Under the pieces are notes generated by a model. That model was not told where the DNA came from. It saw only the letters and a program-made list of their open reading frames with translations, and made no database searches. This document shows, one piece after another, positions 1 through 11,954 of a stretch of 64,000 nucleotides of DNA. Position 1 is the stretch's first letter, and each line of letters begins with the position of its first letter. Origin of the DNA: Ursus arctos (Eukaryota; Chordata; Mammalia; Carnivora; Ursidae). The DNA lies in the NCBI RefSeq assembly GCF_023065955.2, contig NW_026622874.1:27461772-27525771 (forward strand), given 5' to 3'. A program made the position numbers and the translations under genes.

Positions 1-808
1 GGGGCAGCACCGTGCAGCAGCTGGTGAGCGGGGGTGACAGGGGCAAGGCCGGATCTGTGGGCACACTTAGGCCTCTTGGCCAGCCCTAGCTCTGCTCGCT
101 GGGAGCTCAGGAAAAGTAGGTCCCTGCCAGGGACCCCAGACATGGGGAATCACCTTCTCTAATGGGGGAGGCTTAGAGTCTGCATTTTAACACATTCCCT
201 GGGTGGCTTTTTAGTTGGGAAACCACTGGTTCGTGTTTTTCCCCTGCTGCCGACTGCTGTCAGCCCATTTCGCAATTTTGAAACACCTTTCCTCATACAG
301 TCTGGCTATGGGCTGGTGGGTGAGGAGCCCAGAACGTTTCCCATGTGCTAGCGGGGCTCCTGTATGCGGCACGCCTTAAATTACGGCCCCTTTCATGGTA
401 TCTTTGCAGACACCTCGAGGGTCTGTATCAAGCACAGTTTTGTTGCCTTTTTGAATGGGGCGTTTTATTCAGTTTAAAGGTGGTCTCAGATTATTAATTT
501 CGCTCTCTGGGATCATATGCCAAATATGCTTGCTGCTCTGGAATTTGTGGTTGGGGGAACGTCCAGATGGTAAAGGACTACGTGGGGTTCCTAAGTCAAC
601 TCTCAAAATTATCCTAGATGAAAAAAAAAAAGAAAAAAAAAAAGGACAGAAAAGAAAAACAATTGGGGGCAGGGGTGGTGTAAGGAGGGCATCTTTCACA
701 ATTGGGTGAGTCCTGGCCTTCCCTCCCTGGTTTGTTTTTCTTGTAATAATGATGATGATAGTGATGAGGAGGTTATAAACAAACACAACAACAAATAATA
801 AGAATAGC

Positions 809-1020
809 AAGGATTTAATGGGGAGTTGCTCTGTGCCAAGCACTCTGTTAAACCCTTTGCTAAACCCTTAGTGTATTAGCGCCTCATTTAATTTTTGCGG
901 CAATGCTATGAAGTAGGTGCCGTTATTATCACCCCATTTTACAGGTGAGGAAACTGAGGAAGGCAGTTTCGTTCAAGTCAAATACCTAGTATGGCAGATG
1001 TGGAATTCAAACTCTGTGAA
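809..1020 (-). repeat. MIR SINE relic
   Basis: Recognisable antisense MIR core: a 'tctgtgccaagcactctgtt' stretch, then 'ctcattta', 'cattttacaggtgaggaaac' and a degraded '5' tail. Old and diverged. Confidence 0.75.
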
Positions 1021-1324
1021 GCCCCAAATTCAGGGCAGATTCAAGATTCAAATGCCTGTAGGGCTAGGCGGGCAGAATAAATGAGGCAGGCCTGCAGTTG
1101 CACCGGAGAGTGCTTCTATCGGGGTAATCCCTTCAATCCCAGCAACTTGTTGCCAGGCTGAAATTTGGGCCATGCACTCAGATATTTTTTTTTCGAGAGC
1201 AAATGGAGATCTATATTTTTATGTGAAACATCTTGATTTTTAAATAGTGGCAACACATTCAAATTTTAAAACTATCTGGGCCAAACGAAACATGCGAATG
1301 TAAGCAAGGTTTTTTACATCTGTT

Positions 1325-1415
1325 GTGTTTACTGCTCTATGCCCAGCACCTAGAACGGTGCCTGGCATATGGCAGGTGCCCAGGCGAGGCTTGTTGAACA
1401 GATGAATGAATGAGT
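1325..1415 (+). repeat. LINE-2 3' end fragment
   Basis: Contains 'cccagcacctagaacggtgcctggcata' in split form, then 'ttgttgaacagatgaatgaatgag', typical of the L2 3' terminus. MIR is the alternative. Confidence 0.55.
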
Positions 1416-1637
1416 GTTTGTGGGCTGCGTTACATTGGGAGGCTGCCAGTTTTCAGCCTGTGCTCTGTGGCTTTCCCCAACTACCTTTTAGGTTTTTCTG
1501 CTGCTTCCTATCCCCGACCAGGTCACTTTTTAACTAAATATATAGATCAGATATACTTCCAAGGTTAAAATCCCTCTGGTGTTCGGATCAGCATTCCTGG
1601 TTTTTTTCTTAGTTTTTGTTTATTTGTTTTAAAAATT

Positions 1638-1872
1638 CTTTTTGGGTGGCTCAGTCCACTGACCATCTGACTCTTGGTTTTGGCTCAGGTCATGACCTTT
1701 GGGGTCGTGAGTTGGAGCCCTGAGCCAAGCTCAGTGCTCAGTGTGGAGTCTGCTGGAGATTCCCCCCCCCCCCGCCCCCTGTCCACTCCGTCCCCTCTCT
1801 GCTTCTCCCCTTTTGCTCCTCTCCCACCCCTCACGTTCTTTAAAATAAATAATAAATAAATAAATAAATAAA
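1638..1872 (+). repeat. CAN-SINE, old copy
   Basis: tRNA-derived head ('gggtggctcagtccactgacc', 'ggctcaggtcatgacc'), a C-rich middle with a C run at 1761-1773, and an AATAA-repeat tail. Diverged from the young subfamily. Confidence 0.8.
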
Positions 1873-1889
1873 CCCTTAACATTTTTTTT

Positions 1890-2026
1890 GGGGGTCCCTG
1901 GGTGGCTCCATCAGTTAAACATCTGCCTTTGGCTCAGGTCATGATCCCAGAGCCCGCCTCTCCCTTTGCAGCTCCTCCTGTTTGTGCTCTCGCTCTCTCA
2001 AATAAACAAAATCTTCAAAAAAAAGG
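1890..2026 (+). repeat. CAN-SINE, internally deleted
   Basis: Head 'ccctgggtggctccatcag' and 'ggctcaggtcatgatcccag' run straight into 'gctctcgctctctcaaataaa'; about 60 bases of the usual middle are missing. It follows the previous SINE directly. Confidence 0.8.
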
Positions 2027-2079
2027 TAAAAATTTTTAGAAAAAAGAGTGATAAAAAAGTCCTCAAAAAAGATTGTGGT

Positions 2080-2875
2080 TACATTTTAGCCATTTTGCAG
2101 GATACAATTCAGTAGTGTCCAGGTACGCACACAGCTGTGGAACAGCTCTCCAGAACTTTATTTTGCAGAATTAAAACTCTGCACCCACTAAAGAATAACT
2201 CTTCCTTCCCCAGCCCCTGGTAGCCACCATTCCGTTTCTGTGAATTTGGCTGTTTTAGGTGCCTTCAGAAGTGGAATCATGCAGTATTTGTCTCTTTGTG
2301 ACTGGCTTACTTCACGTGGCATAATGTCCTCAAAGTTCATCCACGTCGTAGCATTATCAGAAGTTCCTTCCTTTTTAAGGCTGCATTGTATTCCATTGTA
2401 CGCAGACACCGCATTCATCTGTCCGTGCACGTGTGGGTGGCTTCCACACTATTGTGAATAGTGCCACCGTGAACATGGGTGTGCAAGTGTCTCTTTGAGA
2501 TTCTGCTTTCAGTTCTTTCGGATGTATACCCAGAAGGGGGATTACCGGATCTCCTGGCAATTCTATTTCTAATTTGGGGGGGAGCCCCCATACTGTTTTC
2601 CATAATGACTGTACCATTTTACATTAGGTTCAATGGTACATGAAAGTTCTGGTTTCTCCCATCCTTGTCAGCTCTTGGTATTTTCTGGTTTTGTTGTTGT
2701 CTGTTTTCCTTTCATTTTGTTTTGTTTTTGGATTGTGGCTCTCCTGATGGGGATGAGATCATATCTCACTGCGGGTTTGGCTTTCATTTTTCCAATGATG
2801 CTGATGTTGGGCATCTTTCCAGGTGCTTTTTGGCCATTGCTTTGTATTTCACTGTTCAGTAGCTTTAAATCTGTG
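2080..2875 (-). repeat. LINE-1 3' part (ORF2 C-terminus and 3' UTR), inactive
   Basis: The + strand reads as the reverse complement of an old L1M-type element: 3' UTR text at 2090-2230 ('ccccagcccctggtagccacca'), then the complement of the ORF2 C-terminus. The minus-strand translation at 2375-2617 still shows L1-like 'GDPVIPLLGIHPKE' and a 'QWNTMQP' ending like the common 'EYYSAIK' terminus. Frameshifts and stops make it dead. Confidence 0.8.
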
Positions 2876-4974
2876 AGCTTTCAAGGGCCATACAAGTGTA
2901 TTTCCTATTATTGCCTTGGTATAGCAATGAAGAATCTTCCCCGTGTGATTGTGTTCTCCCCTGCACGAAAATACAAAAGCTCATCCAACCAGCCTAGCTT
3001 GAGGAACCATTAAAGAATCAGAAACCACAGCCAGGAGCCCTGGCCTCTGGCTCTAACTGTTTATAGAGAACATAATATTTATTTTCAGTGGACCTACTAT
3101 GTTCTGGCGTAGGCTTAGGCCTACCTAGAAAAAGTACAGACAAAGTGAGAGGATCCCTAGCTATTTGTCCATCGTAGAGGGGTCACTTTTCATCCCGAGG
3201 GCACTATTCTGTGGAATCTGATGGAGCTTTTTGAGTTGAGGCTGTGGAGGGCAAGGGAGGTGAGGGAGAGTTGAAGTGACTGACTCTTCAGAAAGTGAGC
3301 CATCTCCTAGTGACAGAGCTTAGTGTAGCCATATGAGGAGAGTAAGTAAATGATCTTTCCCCCCACTATATCAGTAGTTGGTGCTGATTAGAACAAAAGG
3401 AAGTTGGTTATAATCAGTCTGGTGAAAATAATGCTAATGTCTAAACCCCCTAAGTCCTAGAGAAGAGTAGATTTCATTCTGTGTCAGCTAATTTGTAGTT
3501 TTAGGGTTAAAAAGTGTTATATATGCCTCTTGAAAATTTCATTCTAGAACTTAATATTCTAGGGTGAGCCCCTGCTGACTCAGGATTAATTGAAAAAAAG
3601 GTACGTATGTTGAGATCTTGACTTCTGAGATGTCCTTTACTGATAGGGCATTGATGTGGGATTGACCGTATCTGTGGCATTCCAAACAGGAGGCATTCCT
3701 GCCTTTTCAGTGTCTAGTTTGTGGACCCGGAGGGCTAGGAAGGATTCTGGGGGCTATTGTTAGCCAGTAGGTTAATGGTTAACTCCTGCCACATGCCAAA
3801 CGGAACACCTAATCTTTGATGAGACCCACTGCTTGGAATGAGTAATGGTTAACCATTCCTTCCCTTTGACTAAGACCATATACCTTCCATCGTTGGTTCT
3901 CTTAAATATGTGAGACTGCGAAGGTTTTTTGTTTTCCTTTTGCAAATTAAATGTCCATGGCACAGAAGTTTTATGACCCATTCCTTGCAAAGAAAGCAGG
4001 TGGTGGTATCCATGAATAGTTTGCCCTTTTCAGGGACAAGTAGGATGATGCTACCGAATCTTCATTTAACTTGATCTGAGTTGTGTAGAGACCAGTATAA
4101 AACGGTCTTTTCTTCAGTGTTACAACAACAAATAGTGCTCCTGTGAACAGACCTGTCCTTTCAGTTTGCTGTGCTGCACGCGGCAGTGCGATTTTCTTAT
4201 TTGTGGGGGCCAGTCATCTGGGCTGAAAAAAGAGAAAAAGTTTAAAAAGGGGAGCAAAGAGAAATGGGAGGTCTCCCTCCCTTCACAGGGGCTGCTTCAG
4301 GCTGAGTGTGTGCCTGTCCCTGAGGAGTCCGCCACCTCATTCCTCTTTAACGCGGGCTGCCCCCCTGGTAGAATGCCATCACCACGAAGGTGTAGTTTCA
4401 GATTTTCCATTTATTACGTCCAACTGAACCTTTTGGTGCTCTTGCCCACTTAAGAACATTCTAGAAACATTAGAAATAGCTTTTATATTAAAAAAAAAAA
4501 CTTGGCTGAGAATTTTGTGCTTTTTGCATTCACGATTCCAAGCTCATTATCAGGGTCCTAGTTTTCTTTCTTAGAAACCTCTCTAATGTTCTTTGTTTCC
4601 TTTCTTCCTGTAGTCCATCTGCTGTCTCTAATCTGAGGTTGCAGGTAGACATGGTCTCTTTCCTTTGTAGCTAAGGTTTCGGAGATAGTTCTGAGAGTTG
4701 GCTGCATCTCCTGTTCAGGCTTGGGCTCCGTGTCCTTGGCTGGTGGTCCCATCTCTCTGCCTGGACGCTGCGTTTGCCAAGGGGCCAGATAACTCGTAAT
4801 GGCCAGTGTGTATTTCTCAGCCTGGATCTTAATTGACTTTCCTTTGGATTTCGACATTGACCTCAACCTCCTTTTTGAAGCATTGCTTTCTTGGGTCCTC
4901 TTGACGTTGCTTCTACACTGGGTGTTTTCCGTCACTGACTTTTGAAGGTTCTCCTCCCCTGATCACCTGTTGGA

Positions 4975-5420
4975 TGTAGGTGTGATCTGGCACCTATTTC
5001 CACAGCCATATCCGAGACTACTCCTCTAAGTGCCTCTGTAACTCATATGCCCCTCTCTTTGGGGCCCCCACATTCCAACTGCCTACTGAATTAGCCATGT
5101 GGATTGACTGCAAATACCTTCAGCTCAGCATGGCACAAACAGAACTCCTTGGCTTTCTCCTCAAACTTGTTCTTTTCCTCTGTTTCTTACTTTGGTGATG
5201 GTGTTACCTCCTATCCTTAAATAGAGTACTTGAGTCATCCTAAGATCCTCATTCTCCCTCATGCTCTATCTGCCATAATCATCAAAACCTTTTCTTTACC
5301 CTGCCATAGCTACTTTTCCCCTTAATCCTAGGTAATCATACTGCCCTTCAATTCAGTATGTACCTTGCCTCCTGCAGAAAGATCCCCCGAATTGCAGACC
5401 TGTCCCTTATCCTGCGGTAT
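4975..5420 (+). repeat. LINE-2 ORF2-region relic
   Basis: The stretch 'ccaactgcctactgaat ... ctcagcatggcacaaacagaactcctt ... tcctcaaacttgttc ... ttggtgatggtgttacc' follows the familiar L2 coding-region text. Heavily diverged; limits are approximate. Confidence 0.5.
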
Positions 5421-6690
5421 GCTTTACCTGTTTACCTGTTTATCTCTTGGTCTACCCTTAATTAAGTTTGGCCTCAGCTGGGGCCATGCCTCCTTCACCC
5501 TAGTTTCACACCCACCAAGGCAGAGTGGTGCATCGGAAATGTGTTGAGGGGAAGTGTCTGAGTACTGTCCATGGCTGTGTCCTGCCCTTTACATGAACAG
5601 ATGGGGCTGGGACATCAGTCTGTGGACTTTCTGGTCCTAAAATTCCTGTTTCTGTGATGTCTGTCCTTTCTTTGCTTGCTTCAGGTTGGATATGACCTCT
5701 GTGGGAAGGCGATGGAGGCCAGGAGGCGGTTTGGGGGCATTGAGAAGAACACAGACTCCCAGCACTTGGCTGGAAAGATTAGGGAAGAATAATGCATCAG
5801 AAGCACCAGATGAGTAGTTGGTTCTCGGTTATGGTGTGTTTGGGGCAGCCACCCGTTGCCAGGGGCTGGGCTAGGGGCCTGGAGGCCGCAGCAGTAAGGT
5901 TCCCTGTCTGGCTACATGGAGATTGACGGAGGTCACCTCCTCATCTTTCTGGCTCCTTGAGTGCAGTGTGAAGGTCTTGGCAGGAATGGGGATCACGGGG
6001 AGGGAGTGGCAATTGCTTTACATGTAGAATGTAAGTTGGAAGACTTGACTGGAGTCTCAGGTCGAGTTTCCCACATTGCATAATGCTTGCGGAGGAACTA
6101 GGGAATGGGTATCACGGGCGGCATTTTTTTTCCTGATCCTGCGGGTTGGGGAAGGTACCAGTTTCCCAGCTATTTCTCACACATCTTGATAACAAGAAAG
6201 CTCTGTGATCGAAATGGTTAGTCGGAGGAGACATATTCTTACTCTGAAAGCTCAGAGACTCACCTGTGAGCTAAAATAAAGGGGTAAAAAGACACGAGGC
6301 AAACCTTATCGGAGTAGGTGAAGTCAGGTGTGTTTGTTGCGGAACAGATAGAAATATTTTATGTGCGGATAAAATAAGACAACTCCTGATCATGGTTGAT
6401 GTTAGTCTGTGCTCTTCCTGCGGCTAAATATGTCCTACGATTTTCCCTGCTTGCCCCACCTGGTGGTTCCCGGGCCAACATTACAGAAGGAGGCTGACAA
6501 GACCGCATATTAACGTGCTGCGCTTTGCTTCCCAGAAATGGGACAGTCCCGAACTGAGATTTGAAGTGAAATTGGAGTGCTGGTTTCAGTTTTTTCTTTT
6601 CTCGAACTCAGGTTTGTTTGTTTGTTTTTTTAAGTTGATCTTGTCCTGCAAATACTCACCTGCATATCAGAGGTAAGAATGGAAGAGAAG

Positions 6691-6896
6691 GGGGGCGCCT
6701 GGGTGGCACAGCGGTTAAGCGTCTGCCTTCGGCTCAGGGTGTGATCCCGGCGTTCTGGGATCGAGCCCCACATCAGGCTCTTCCACTATGAGCCTGCTTC
6801 TTCCTCTCCCACTCCCCCTGCTTGTGTTCCCTCTCTCGCTGGCTGTCTCTATCTCTGTCGAATAAATAAATAAAATCTTTAAAAAAAAAAAAAAAA
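6691..6896 (+). repeat. CAN-SINE, young caniform subfamily
   Basis: Complete: head 'gggcgcctgggtggcacagcgg', B box 'gggatcgagccc', C/T-rich middle, tail and poly-A. A target-site duplication aagaatggaagagaag flanks it at 6675-6690 and 6895-6910. Confidence 0.95.
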
Positions 6897-7838
6897 GAAT
6901 GGAAGAGAAGGCAGCTGCTGATAACACTTAGGGCTATGTTTAAATAAGGTGCAGGCCTTCTGGTGACTGAGCTGTGTCCAAGATTCTAGATCCAAAATGT
7001 CTTTCCCCGCCCCAACCGCAAAGTCAGCACACGTTCAGCTCGGATTACCTCTATTGTCTCGTTGGAGATTATTTTGAAGATTTCATGAGTCAGTTCTTAA
7101 TAGAGTACTTAGGCTAGTGTCTGTCATAATAAACACCAAATAGTGCTTGCCATTTTATTGTCATTACTTATTTTTAACAAACTTGTACTTAAATTTTGCT
7201 TTTGATGACCTGTTTCTCCAAATATAAACTAACGGTGTGATTTTCACTGTTTGAATTTAAAGCTCAGAATCCCTTCCTTACTTGGATTTGGTCTTTTTGG
7301 TTGGAATTTTCTTTTGAGATACTTTGCTATTTTTGATCAATAATCTCTACTTGATAAGTTTTTAAATTACAAATTTCAACAACTTCCCACTTCATTTTTC
7401 TGTCCTGTTAAAGAACTTCGAAGGAAATCTGGTTGTATCCTATACAGATAATTGCTATGAGAATGATGGTATGGTTTCATTTATATTTTCCACATAGGTA
7501 TTTTCTGTGATATTGTTATGTCTAACATGATCATGTTATGTTTTATTAGGGAACTATTTTACATGATCAAATCACTATGCCTTTGGTTTTGATAATTTCT
7601 TCTCAATTCCTTGACAGATGCTGTATTTCCTCCAAAGCTTAAATTACAATGCCTATCGTTTTCACTTAGCTTTTAAATTATAAAAATGTTTAATATTACA
7701 GACGTTTTTCAGGGCTTACGACGTGCCGGGCACTGTTTGCATCTGTTTTCCATGTGTAAGTCTTGCCAGTCTGTGAGCTGTATTTCAGGAAAATGAGGCA
7801 TATTTTGCACCTGGGAAAACAGGCCTAAAAATGCACAT

Positions 7839-7840
<2 letters not shown>

Positions 7841-7871
<31 letters not shown>
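7841..7871. repeat. (CA)n microsatellite
   Basis: About fifteen uninterrupted CA units inside the MIR relic; likely length-polymorphic. Confidence 0.95.
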
Positions 7872-7877
<6 letters not shown>

Positions 7878-7946
7878 TCACTTGCTGGGCTAGTAAGGGG
7901 CAGAACTGGACTGAACCCGCGTCTCTATTCTAAAGTCCAGACTCTT

Positions 7947-8151
7947 GGGGCGCCTGGCTGGCGCAGTCATTGGGCGTCTGCCTTCGGCTCAGGGTGTGAT
8001 CCCGGCATTCTGGGGTCGGGCCGCATCGGGCTCCTCTGCTGGGAGCCTGCTTCTTCCTCTCCCACTCCCCCTGCTTGTGTTCCCTCTCTCACTGGCTGTC
8101 TCTCTCTCTCTGTCAAATAAATAAATAAAATCTTTAAAAAAAATTAAAAAA
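7947..8151 (+). repeat. CAN-SINE, young subfamily
   Basis: Complete element with duplication taaagtccagactctt at 7931-7946 and 8152-8167. The head is slightly changed ('cctggctggcgcagtcattg') and a few bases are missing around 'ggggtcgggccgc'. Confidence 0.95.
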
Positions 8152-8282
8152 TAAAGTCCAGACTCTTAACTACCACAATAAAAAACTTTCAAAATAATTG
8201 CTCTTGGAATCAACTGAATGTATGGCATGAAAGATGGATTTCAGGTAGCTTTTCTCTATACCCCATGTAGTGATCTCAGTTC

Positions 8283-8400
8283 ATTTCCGTAGCAGCTATT
8301 TATTGAGCTCTTACTATGTTCCAGGTGCAGTGTTGGGTAGCAATTCAACAGGTGTAAGACAAGCATAGGGTCACCTCTCGAAGAGTTGATAGCTGCTCGT
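8283..8400 (-). repeat. LINE-2 3' region relic
   Basis: 'tatttattgagctcttactatgttccaggtgcagtgttgg' (split) is the usual antisense L2 3' text. Confidence 0.5.
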
Positions 8401-8710
8401 GCATAGAATCCTTACTATGTTTTTGCTGATGTTTTCTGTGTTTCACCAGCTCTCATATGGCTTATGAGCCTATAAAATTATTATAGTCACACTATAATAT
8501 TACTAAAATATTAAGAGATGAATTTGGCATTTTTGCCCAGTTCTGCCAGATGAATATCACCATTTGCTGTATTTTCCCTTGAACTTTGGTGTTGACTTCA
8601 AACTGCACAGCATGTCAATCAGAATATTTTTTTGTCTTTATTTAGTTTTCTCAAACTTACTGTGGAGCATGCTGAATCCTTCGTGGTGAGTGAGTGAACA
8701 GTAATGAGTA

Positions 8711-8905
8711 GGGGCGCCGAGCTGTCTCAGTCGGTTAAGCATCTGCCTTTGGCTTAGGTCACGATCCCAGGGTCCTGGGGTCAAGCCCCACATGGGGCTC
8801 CCTGCTTAGCTGGGAGCCTGCTTCTGCCTCTCCCTCTGCTGCTCTCCCCTGCATGTGTTCTCGCTTTCTCTTTCAAATAAAGAAATAAAGTCTTTAAAAA
8901 AAACC
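8711..8905 (+). repeat. CAN-SINE, older subfamily
   Basis: Head 'ggggcgccgagctgtctcag', 'ggcttaggtcacgatcccag', and tail 'caaataaagaaataaag'. Flanking duplication is degraded (cagtaatgagta / ccaataatgaac). Confidence 0.85.
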
Positions 8906-10194
8906 CAATAATGAACAAGTACCACCTTCCAGATGTCTTTTTAAATCTTTCCCGTAGTGTGCACAACCATCCTCCAGAATGAGTCTGTGTTCTCCTCCTC
9001 TTATTGATGCAGGGACCTGAGGCACCACGCCCCACAGACGTAGTTCCGGATAAGTCCTCCGCTGGCTTCAGATTTCTGTTAGTCCTTCTAATGAAGACCA
9101 TACATGGGCTGTAACAGAGCATCCCCTTCTCCCCTTCCGGGATCGCTAAAGTTGCTGTAGTCATTGAAACCTGGTGAGACGTGGTGATTGAGCATTTCCA
9201 TCTGTCTGCTCCTTAGTGGTCCCGATACCCTAGAACGTTGTTCTTCTCAAGACAGATTTCCGCCCCTTATTCGGTAATCCTGTGATCTTGGAGCCACTTG
9301 TATCAGGAACCAAAGAAGAGTTGTTTACTGAGTCCCAGAGGGTATTGGTGACTTCCTTGTGTTGCTCAAAGGGTGGCAGTGATTATAAGAAGCCTCTCGT
9401 GTAGAGCGTGGGCAGGAATGTGAAGCCACATCCCCATGGAAGAGTGTGGGAAGTTGGGGGAGGGGCTTAAAATTTGAATTGACTGGGGGATGTTGTAGAG
9501 GAGATCGAAGACTTGGCTCGGAAGGGAACGGGGTTATGGACCCTTCTAATTCGGGCTCTGGGACCTGAGTCCATCTCTTGTCCCACCCAGGCTGCTAGGA
9601 TCACTTTTCAGGGATCTTTCCTAATTGCCACAGGTGGGTCAACAACATGAACACATGGGGGTGTGTGTGACTTACCTGGGAGAATGTTCTGCAGAGAACT
9701 CTTGTTCTTGGGCACATCCCCACTGATGTTTTAGAATTAAGTATAGAGACACAATGCCATGAACTGGAATTATGGCTCATTGCCTAGAATGAGAAAGTGT
9801 CACACACACGTCGTGGCAGAAATGCAGGTAGGACTGTTTGCGCTTCCCCCTCTCAAGTGCCTGGTACAGTTGTGTCACCAGGAGCAAGAGTTCCTGCAGG
9901 AACTGTAATGGCGTTTGAAGTTGAGTTTCCTGTCACGTGACGAGTGTTTCTGTGTTCAGAGACATCAAACAAAACCGAGTATTATTTTCTTTTTAGGAAT
10001 GGCCTCATAGGCATGTGTAGAAAATTTAGACTTCAGTTGGAAATAATATAACCGTGTTACAGAGAGTTTGACAGGCCAGCCATTTAAAAAATTGCAGTCA
10101 CTTGGACTTTGGCAGACTTTCTGAGTTCACATAAAGGGCTAATTTTACTGTATAAAGTATTGGCTTTGAAGTTTCCTTTCGAGGGCAGAGATAC

Positions 10195-10745
10195 ATGTAT
10201 GATATTTAAACTCTAAGTCATATTTATTTTTGTTTGAATGGGTGAAAAAAAATAAGGCAAAATTTAAAAATACAAAAGGTGATATGGTAGAAAGTCTTTA
10301 TCCTACCCTGTTCTCTAGTCTCAGGTTCCCCTCTTAGAGATCAACTGTTCATAGTGTTTAATATGGTCTCCCAGAGCTATTTTGTATACGTACAAACATA
10401 CATACATCTCCCTGCCCTCCATTTCCCACAGAGCTGGTGCACTACACCACCCCTGTTGCATATGAGATTCTTTCATCCTGGAAGCTGTTCATTTCAGTGT
10501 ATAAAGGACCTCTTCATTCATTTTTCCCTTCTTTAAACACACCATTATTTACACTGTCTTCTGTGATGGACTTTTTAGGTTGTTTCCAGATTTTGCAATT
10601 TCAAAGAATTTTTTCACACATGTATTAGTTTTTAGATAAATTTCTAGAAGTGGAATTGCTGAGTCAAGGGCTTGTGCATTTGTAATTTTCATAGATATTG
10701 CCAAATTGCTTGCCATGGAAGTTATACCACCAGCAATGTGTAGAA
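10195..10745 (-). repeat. LINE-1/HAL1-type relic
   Basis: Contains 'ggttgtttccagattttgcaatt' (split), 'aaatttctagaagtggaattgctgagtcaa' and 'atagatattgccaaattgc', the antisense form of a common old L1M/HAL1 segment. No coding capacity. Confidence 0.65.
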
Positions 10746-11528
10746 GAACCTTGTGGAGGTTGGGCTTTGAAGTCTTGGGGGTAGGAATTTGAGAATTTGA
10801 AGATATGCATATTTAAATATATAATATGTGCATATTTAAATATGTTTCATAGACATGTCATTACTGCATTGTCCTATTTGAGTCTGTTTCTGAAAGGTGG
10901 CTGTTTAACGTGGCAGATTTTCAAATGTAAGAGCTATCTGGTTGAGAACAGATGAATAGTAAGGTAATTTGAGAGCTGCACCCATGTCCCCTCTTCCTCT
11001 CTTTTGCTGCTCTGAATTCTTTAAGATCCACTCAGTGTTGCCTTTTTTCCATGGAACTTTCTGTAATTATTCTAACTTTTACTGATGTGGGACAACATTT
11101 AGCTCCCATACTCAGTTATATGTTTTTATTATAATTTATCTGTATTGTGTTTTTATCATGTCAGAAGAATCAGAGTATTAGAGTGGAAAGAGCAAGGAGG
11201 GGTTTAACTCTTGGCTTTGCCCTATGTTTTTGGTCTAGTTCTTGGGACACAAACAATAACATTAAAAAAATACTGCTTCCTCAAGTTTTTTTTAAGCCCC
11301 CTCAAGTACTTCATTGTAACATTTGAAGCACAACTCTTAATATTATTCTGAGTATAAAAGTAGTAATGATCATAATAGAAAATGTAAGAAATAGAGAAAA
11401 TTTTATAAAGCAGCCAATGAAAATCACCTAGAATCCTACCACCCAAATGTTATGAACCATCAGTTCTTTTGTCCTTGTGTCTGAGAAATTAAATTGGGAG
11501 CATCATTGATGTAGGTTTTTATGTGTGT

Positions 11529-11733
11529 TCTTTTTTTTTTTTTTAACATTTTATTTATTTGAGGGAGAGCGTGAACAGAGGGAGGGGCAAAAGGGATGGG
11601 AGAGGGAGACAGAAAGAGAATCTCAAGCAGACTCCACGCTGAGGGCTCAGGGCTCGTTCTCACTACCCTGAGGTCAGGACCTGAGCCAAAACCAAGAGTT
11701 GGTCGGTTAACTGACTGAGCCACCCAGGTGCCC
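11529..11733 (-). repeat. CAN-SINE, older subfamily
   Basis: Poly-T, 'aacattttatttatttgag', purine-rich middle, and 'gactgagccacccaggtgcccc'. Its right flank was later the target of the next SINE. Confidence 0.9.
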
Positions 11734-11748
11734 CTGATGTAGTTTTAT

Positions 11749-11954
11749 TTATTTGTTTATTTATAAAGATTTTATTTATTTATTCGACAGAGATAGAGAC
11801 AGCCAGTGAGAGAGGGAACACAAGCAGGGGGAGTGGGAGAGGAAGAAGCAGGCTCATAGCAGAAGAGCCTGATGTGGGGCTCGATCCCAGATCGCTGGGA
11901 TCACGCCCTGAGCCGAAGGCAGACGCTCAACCGCTGTGCCACCCAGGCGCCCCC
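11749..11954 (-). repeat. CAN-SINE, young subfamily
   Basis: Complete, flanked by ctgatgtagttttat at 11734-11748 and 11955-11969. A related gatgtag-ttttat string precedes the older SINE, so both elements hit the same few bases. Confidence 0.95.

Larger units (their letters stand above)
7695..8190 (-). repeat. MIR relic split by a CA repeat and a SINE
   Basis: Antisense MIR text ('acgacgtgccgggcactgttt', 'cttgctgggctagtaagggg', 'cagactcttaactaccac') continues across a (CA)n tract and the SINE at 7947-8151. The MIR is therefore older than both. Confidence 0.65.

Noticed and set aside
1..30. Possible exon end (CAGCTG|GTGAGC) at the window edge
   Set aside because: A donor-like string occurs by chance, the upstream sequence is not available, and the context is not clearly exonic.
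2375..2617. Minus-strand 80-residue ORF with LINE-1-like protein similarity
   Set aside because: It is a fragment of a dead L1 ORF2 C-terminus with surrounding frameshifts; listed as a repeat, not a CDS.
4558..4935. 125-residue minus-strand Lys/Ser-rich ORF
   Set aside because: No family recognised; it neighbours an L2-like relic and shows no gene structure. Considered a processed pseudogene but no parent could be named.
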